The notes beneath the pieces are model-generated. The model ran no database searches, was not told the origin of the DNA, and worked only from the letters and a program-made list of their open reading frames with translations. The position numbers and the translations under genes were made by a program. Below are positions 61,527 through 64,000 of a stretch of DNA of 64,000 bases, one piece after another. Location: assembly GCA_965205595.1 (NCBI GenBank), contig CBDBHI010000048.1, forward strand, positions 21,851 through 85,850. Reading direction: 5' to 3'. The DNA comes from CATQHP01 sp965205595. GTDB lineage: Bacteria > Acidobacteriota > Terriglobia > Bryobacterales > UBA6623. Positions within the stretch are counted from its first letter, which is position 1; every line of letters begins with the position of its first letter.

Positions 61527-61900
61527 TGCGCCATTAGGGGAAAGCGGTTGCGGTGATCCTGAATTTCTCGAACTGCCTGCCGCCAACCGTTCACCGTGTG
61601 GCAGTCTTGGCAGCGCGCCCCAAACTGGTTGCGGTGAACGTCGGCGTGGCAATCAGCGCACTCAAACCCTACGTTTGTAAAAACTGTGCTGCGGTGACAG
61701 CCGGTGCATCGAACGCCTTCATGGGAGCCGCGCAAGGGGTACCGCGTCTCGGTGGTGTGACAGTTCTGGCAGGGGATATCGAGAGTCCCATGCGGGTTTC
61801 TAGTCCGACCACGTTGGCTGTCTTGCCGATACCCAACCACGCAGGTGAAGAGTGCAAGCGAACACAACGCTATCAGGGGGTATCTGAAAGCGTGCGGCAA
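61527..61900 (-). pseudogene. Multiheme cytochrome c, truncated by IS256
   Basis: About 125 codons remain: a hydrophobic leader (RYPLIALCSLALFTCVVG), then four CxxCH heme sites (CQNCH, CTGCH, CADCH, CQDCH). The open frame runs on into the IS (to 61400), so the C-terminus is lost. The start is probably TTG 61900 or an upstream codon; uncertain. The larger cytochrome pseudogene lies upstream on the same strand. They may once have been parts of one electron-transfer operon. Confidence 0.8.
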
Positions 61901-62131
61901 AACCGTTTCTGAGCGCGCGTCTCGTCCAGGACGACGGTACCGTCAGGTTGTTGCAGATGAACGGCCAAACGCGGATGCCCTCGGAAAGATAGCGGTGGAG
62001 ACGGGCACGGGCGACAACCGCGCACCTCCGCAGCTATTCCTCATTGGTTTGAGACACGACGAACCCCAGCGCGGAACGAAAAATTTATACCTATTGGGAA
62101 GATAATTCCCTGGGACAAATGCCCCATGTCC

Positions 62132-63930
62132 TTATTGAGGACCGGATATACTACCGTCCGCGTGGCAGGCCTCACATGCGCGCGGCGTGCCTCGGTAGAT
62201 GGTTACCGCTGGTCCGCCTACATCACGTTGCTCGCTATGGCATTGCTTGCATGCGACTTCTTCGTGAGCCCCCTCCAGGCTGAAATTGGAGTAGCTGTTG
62301 TGATCAAATTCCGTGGGCGTCCAATCATCCGTCGTGCGGCAGGTGGAACATGGGTATGACCGCTCACCTTCGTCGAACTGGCCGTCATGTGAGTCTTCGT
62401 GGCAACCAGAGCATTGCTGCGGCGTGTCCTGAAAATCGACACCTGTGATACCGCTCATGGGGTCTTCACCCGTGTGGCAGGCTAAGCAATCTACCTTAAT
62501 GTGGGCACCAACCAAGGCGAAGTCTGTGCGGCCATGATTGAAACTCAATAGCCGATCCCACGAACGCTCGGCGTGACACGTCTTGCACTGAAGGCGGGCT
62601 GCCATCTCGAACTGTGGCGTGTGGGGATTTTCGTGGCATACGAAGCAGTCCGCTTGCTCGAAATCGAAGTGTCCGTTCTCAATCGCCTGCCTGTCGTCGG
62701 GATTACGATGACAATCCACACAGGCGACTGCCATGTGCGAATCGACTAGCGGGAACGAGCTTTCCTGATGATTCGTCAGTGTGTAAGTCGAAGGTGTGAA
62801 TCCCTCGACGACGTGACACGAGGCACAAATATTTTCGTGCGGCGCCGATGCAAATTGCTCTTCGTGTGCATCCTCGTGGCAATCAATGCAGAACTCTGAC
62901 GGGACGCGATACTTAGTTGCCTCGCCGGCGGGTTCGTGACACTGAGCGCACTCACCCTTGTCTTCACGTTCAAGAAACTGCCCATTGTGGGGTTTTCCGT
63001 ATGGCAATCGAGACACTCAGCATGTGCTGCAGGCTCGGTGAAATCGACCTCGGCATGGCATTCTCCGCAGGTCACATCCCTGTGCTTGCCAACCAACGGA
63101 AAGTCCGTGGTCGAATGGTCGAAGCTCTTCGAAACACGTACGACGTTCCATCCCCGGTCCGTGTGACAGCTACCGCAGTCCTGCCTGAATGCTCCCGCGT
63201 GGGAATCTTTGTGGCAGCCGCGGCACGAGCTTAGATTCGAGTCCTTGTAGCTTCGAAACTTGTGACCGTCGGGAGTTGGGACATGGCACTGTTCGCAACT
63301 CACTACCCTGTGTCTGCCACTCAACTGGAAGGTCGTTTCAGCATGATCGAACCGCTCAGCGTCCTCCTATTTGTCGAAACCATGGCAGCTCTCGCACTCC
63401 GGCCCAAGCTGCCCCGCGTGGACATCGTCGTGATACGAACTGCATCGCTGCGTTAGCCCAAGAAACGTTCGCGAGGGGTCCTTGACTTGAAACGTCCGGA
63501 GCTGATCGAGCGAAACTTTACCTACCGCGTGACAGTCGCGGCACCCTTGCTTGTTGTGGGCTCCAACTAATTCATAACCGGTCTCAGCGTGATCAAAATT
63601 TTCTTGACCTTTCGGCCAATGCACCAGATTGACCGAACGACCCACGTGCTCTTTGTGGCAAGCGACGCAGTCTCGCCCCTCTTCAGCGAAAAGCGCGACC
63701 GTCGCGTGGTAACCCTCGCCGCGTTCGATGCGAGTACTGATCTCCTCGTGACATTCGACGCACTTGAAGACCCTCCGCCCGAGTCCAAAACTGTGACATA
63801 GTACGCAGTTGGTTGGACCGTCAAATTGCGCGTGGCCGTTCGAGAGTGGACCCGGCGAAAGCTGACCGAGTGCTGGCTGAACCGAGAAACAAAGAGCGAG
63901 GAATAGCGGAGCGCCAAGACGCAGGATCAC
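62132..63930 (-). pseudogene. Large multiheme cytochrome c pseudogene (22 heme motifs, 20 intact)
   Basis: Joining three pieces gives a secreted cytochrome of about 600 residues with a signal peptide (VILRLGAPLFLALCFSVQPALG; GTG start near 63930). The first piece ends at an in-frame TAG (63367-63369) after CESCHGFDK and continues EDAERFDHAE in the same frame. A one-base deletion near 62993-62996 (a T4 run on the plus strand) shifts the rest. Of 22 heme motifs, two have lost key residues (CSSYH and CSTCR). Intact relatives move electrons through the periplasm or across the outer membrane. Decay or sequencing errors explain the breaks. Confidence 0.85.
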
Positions 63931-64000
63931 TTTCCCATCAATATGCAGCCGCGGACGCAAACATCAGTTCTTGCAAATATAGGGCCAAGTTGGCAATCTG

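Noticed and set aside
61912..62125. Short minus-strand frame with LQQPDGTVVLDETRAQKRF between the two cytochrome pseudogenes
   Set aside because: Coding-like for about 50 codons but without a clear start or family; too weak to call a gene.

Overview
The window most resembles the origin-proximal region of an Acidobacteriota chromosome; a Bryobacterales/Solibacter-like lineage is my best guess, not a demonstrated assignment. The evidence is the mix of gene types: a futalosine menaquinone pair (mqnA, mqnC), two DUF1501 proteins with twin-arginine-like N-termini, several Gfo/Idh/MocA oxidoreductases, secreted glycan hydrolases (GH29, GH105-like), lpxD and lipopolysaccharide-type glycosyltransferases (so diderm), and very large multiheme cytochromes c. 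Base composition is moderately GC-rich throughout.

Layout. Positions 1-2191 hold dnaN (cut by the window edge) and dnaA, both on the minus strand, with a DnaA-box-bearing gap between them that is the likely oriC. larE, mqnA and mqnC follow, then secreted hydrolases (5.5-10.4 kb), a dead IS630 copy and an orphan antitoxin. From 11.7 to 21.7 kb are a hemB-dacB-oxidoreductase operon, yebC-ruvC, and the chromosome-partition cluster mnmG-rsmG-parA-parB with two parS sites, one of which forms the end of the rsmG reading frame. purD, an oxidoreductase and a cysteine hydrolase come next, then an nhaC gene cut by an IS21 element whose istA carries an in-frame stop. From 28.6 to 33.6 kb an envelope operon runs on the minus strand: unknown protein, GT2, GT4, prepilin peptidase, lpxD, DsbA-like protein.

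The stretch 33.9-37.1 kb is accessory DNA: an integral membrane protein, a 50-residue cysteine-rich peptide behind a perfect terminator hairpin, a gene split by a half IS256 copy flanked by a 39-bp direct duplication, and an XRE/S24-type regulator broken at a run of ten Gs. From 37.3 to 43.9 kb are ubiX, a short-chain dehydrogenase, DUF1501, an aldose-epimerase-like protein and a DUF3604 protein. A histidine kinase, response regulator, aminotransferase, acyl carrier protein and ketosynthase form a minus-strand operon at 44.1-49.2 kb, next to tRNA-Leu(CAG). PilZ, purC, a thiolase paired with a fused HMG-CoA-synthase-like/OB protein, a GNAT enzyme and a DUF4015 protein follow. The right end (58.7-64 kb) is decaying DNA: a 1.4-kb stretch without a convincing gene, a full-length IS256 copy, a truncated cytochrome, and a 22-motif multiheme cytochrome pseudogene.

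Housekeeping genes look intact, while mobile elements and several accessory genes are visibly damaged. Unless the breaks are sequencing errors, the accessory part of this region is eroding. No CRISPR array, rRNA or prophage was seen. The strongest leads for something new are the Cys-rich peptide with its leader hairpin, the G10-tract regulator, the M14-like/GH105 fusion, the kinase-linked ketosynthase/ACP/aminotransferase operon, and a four-copy dispersed motif.
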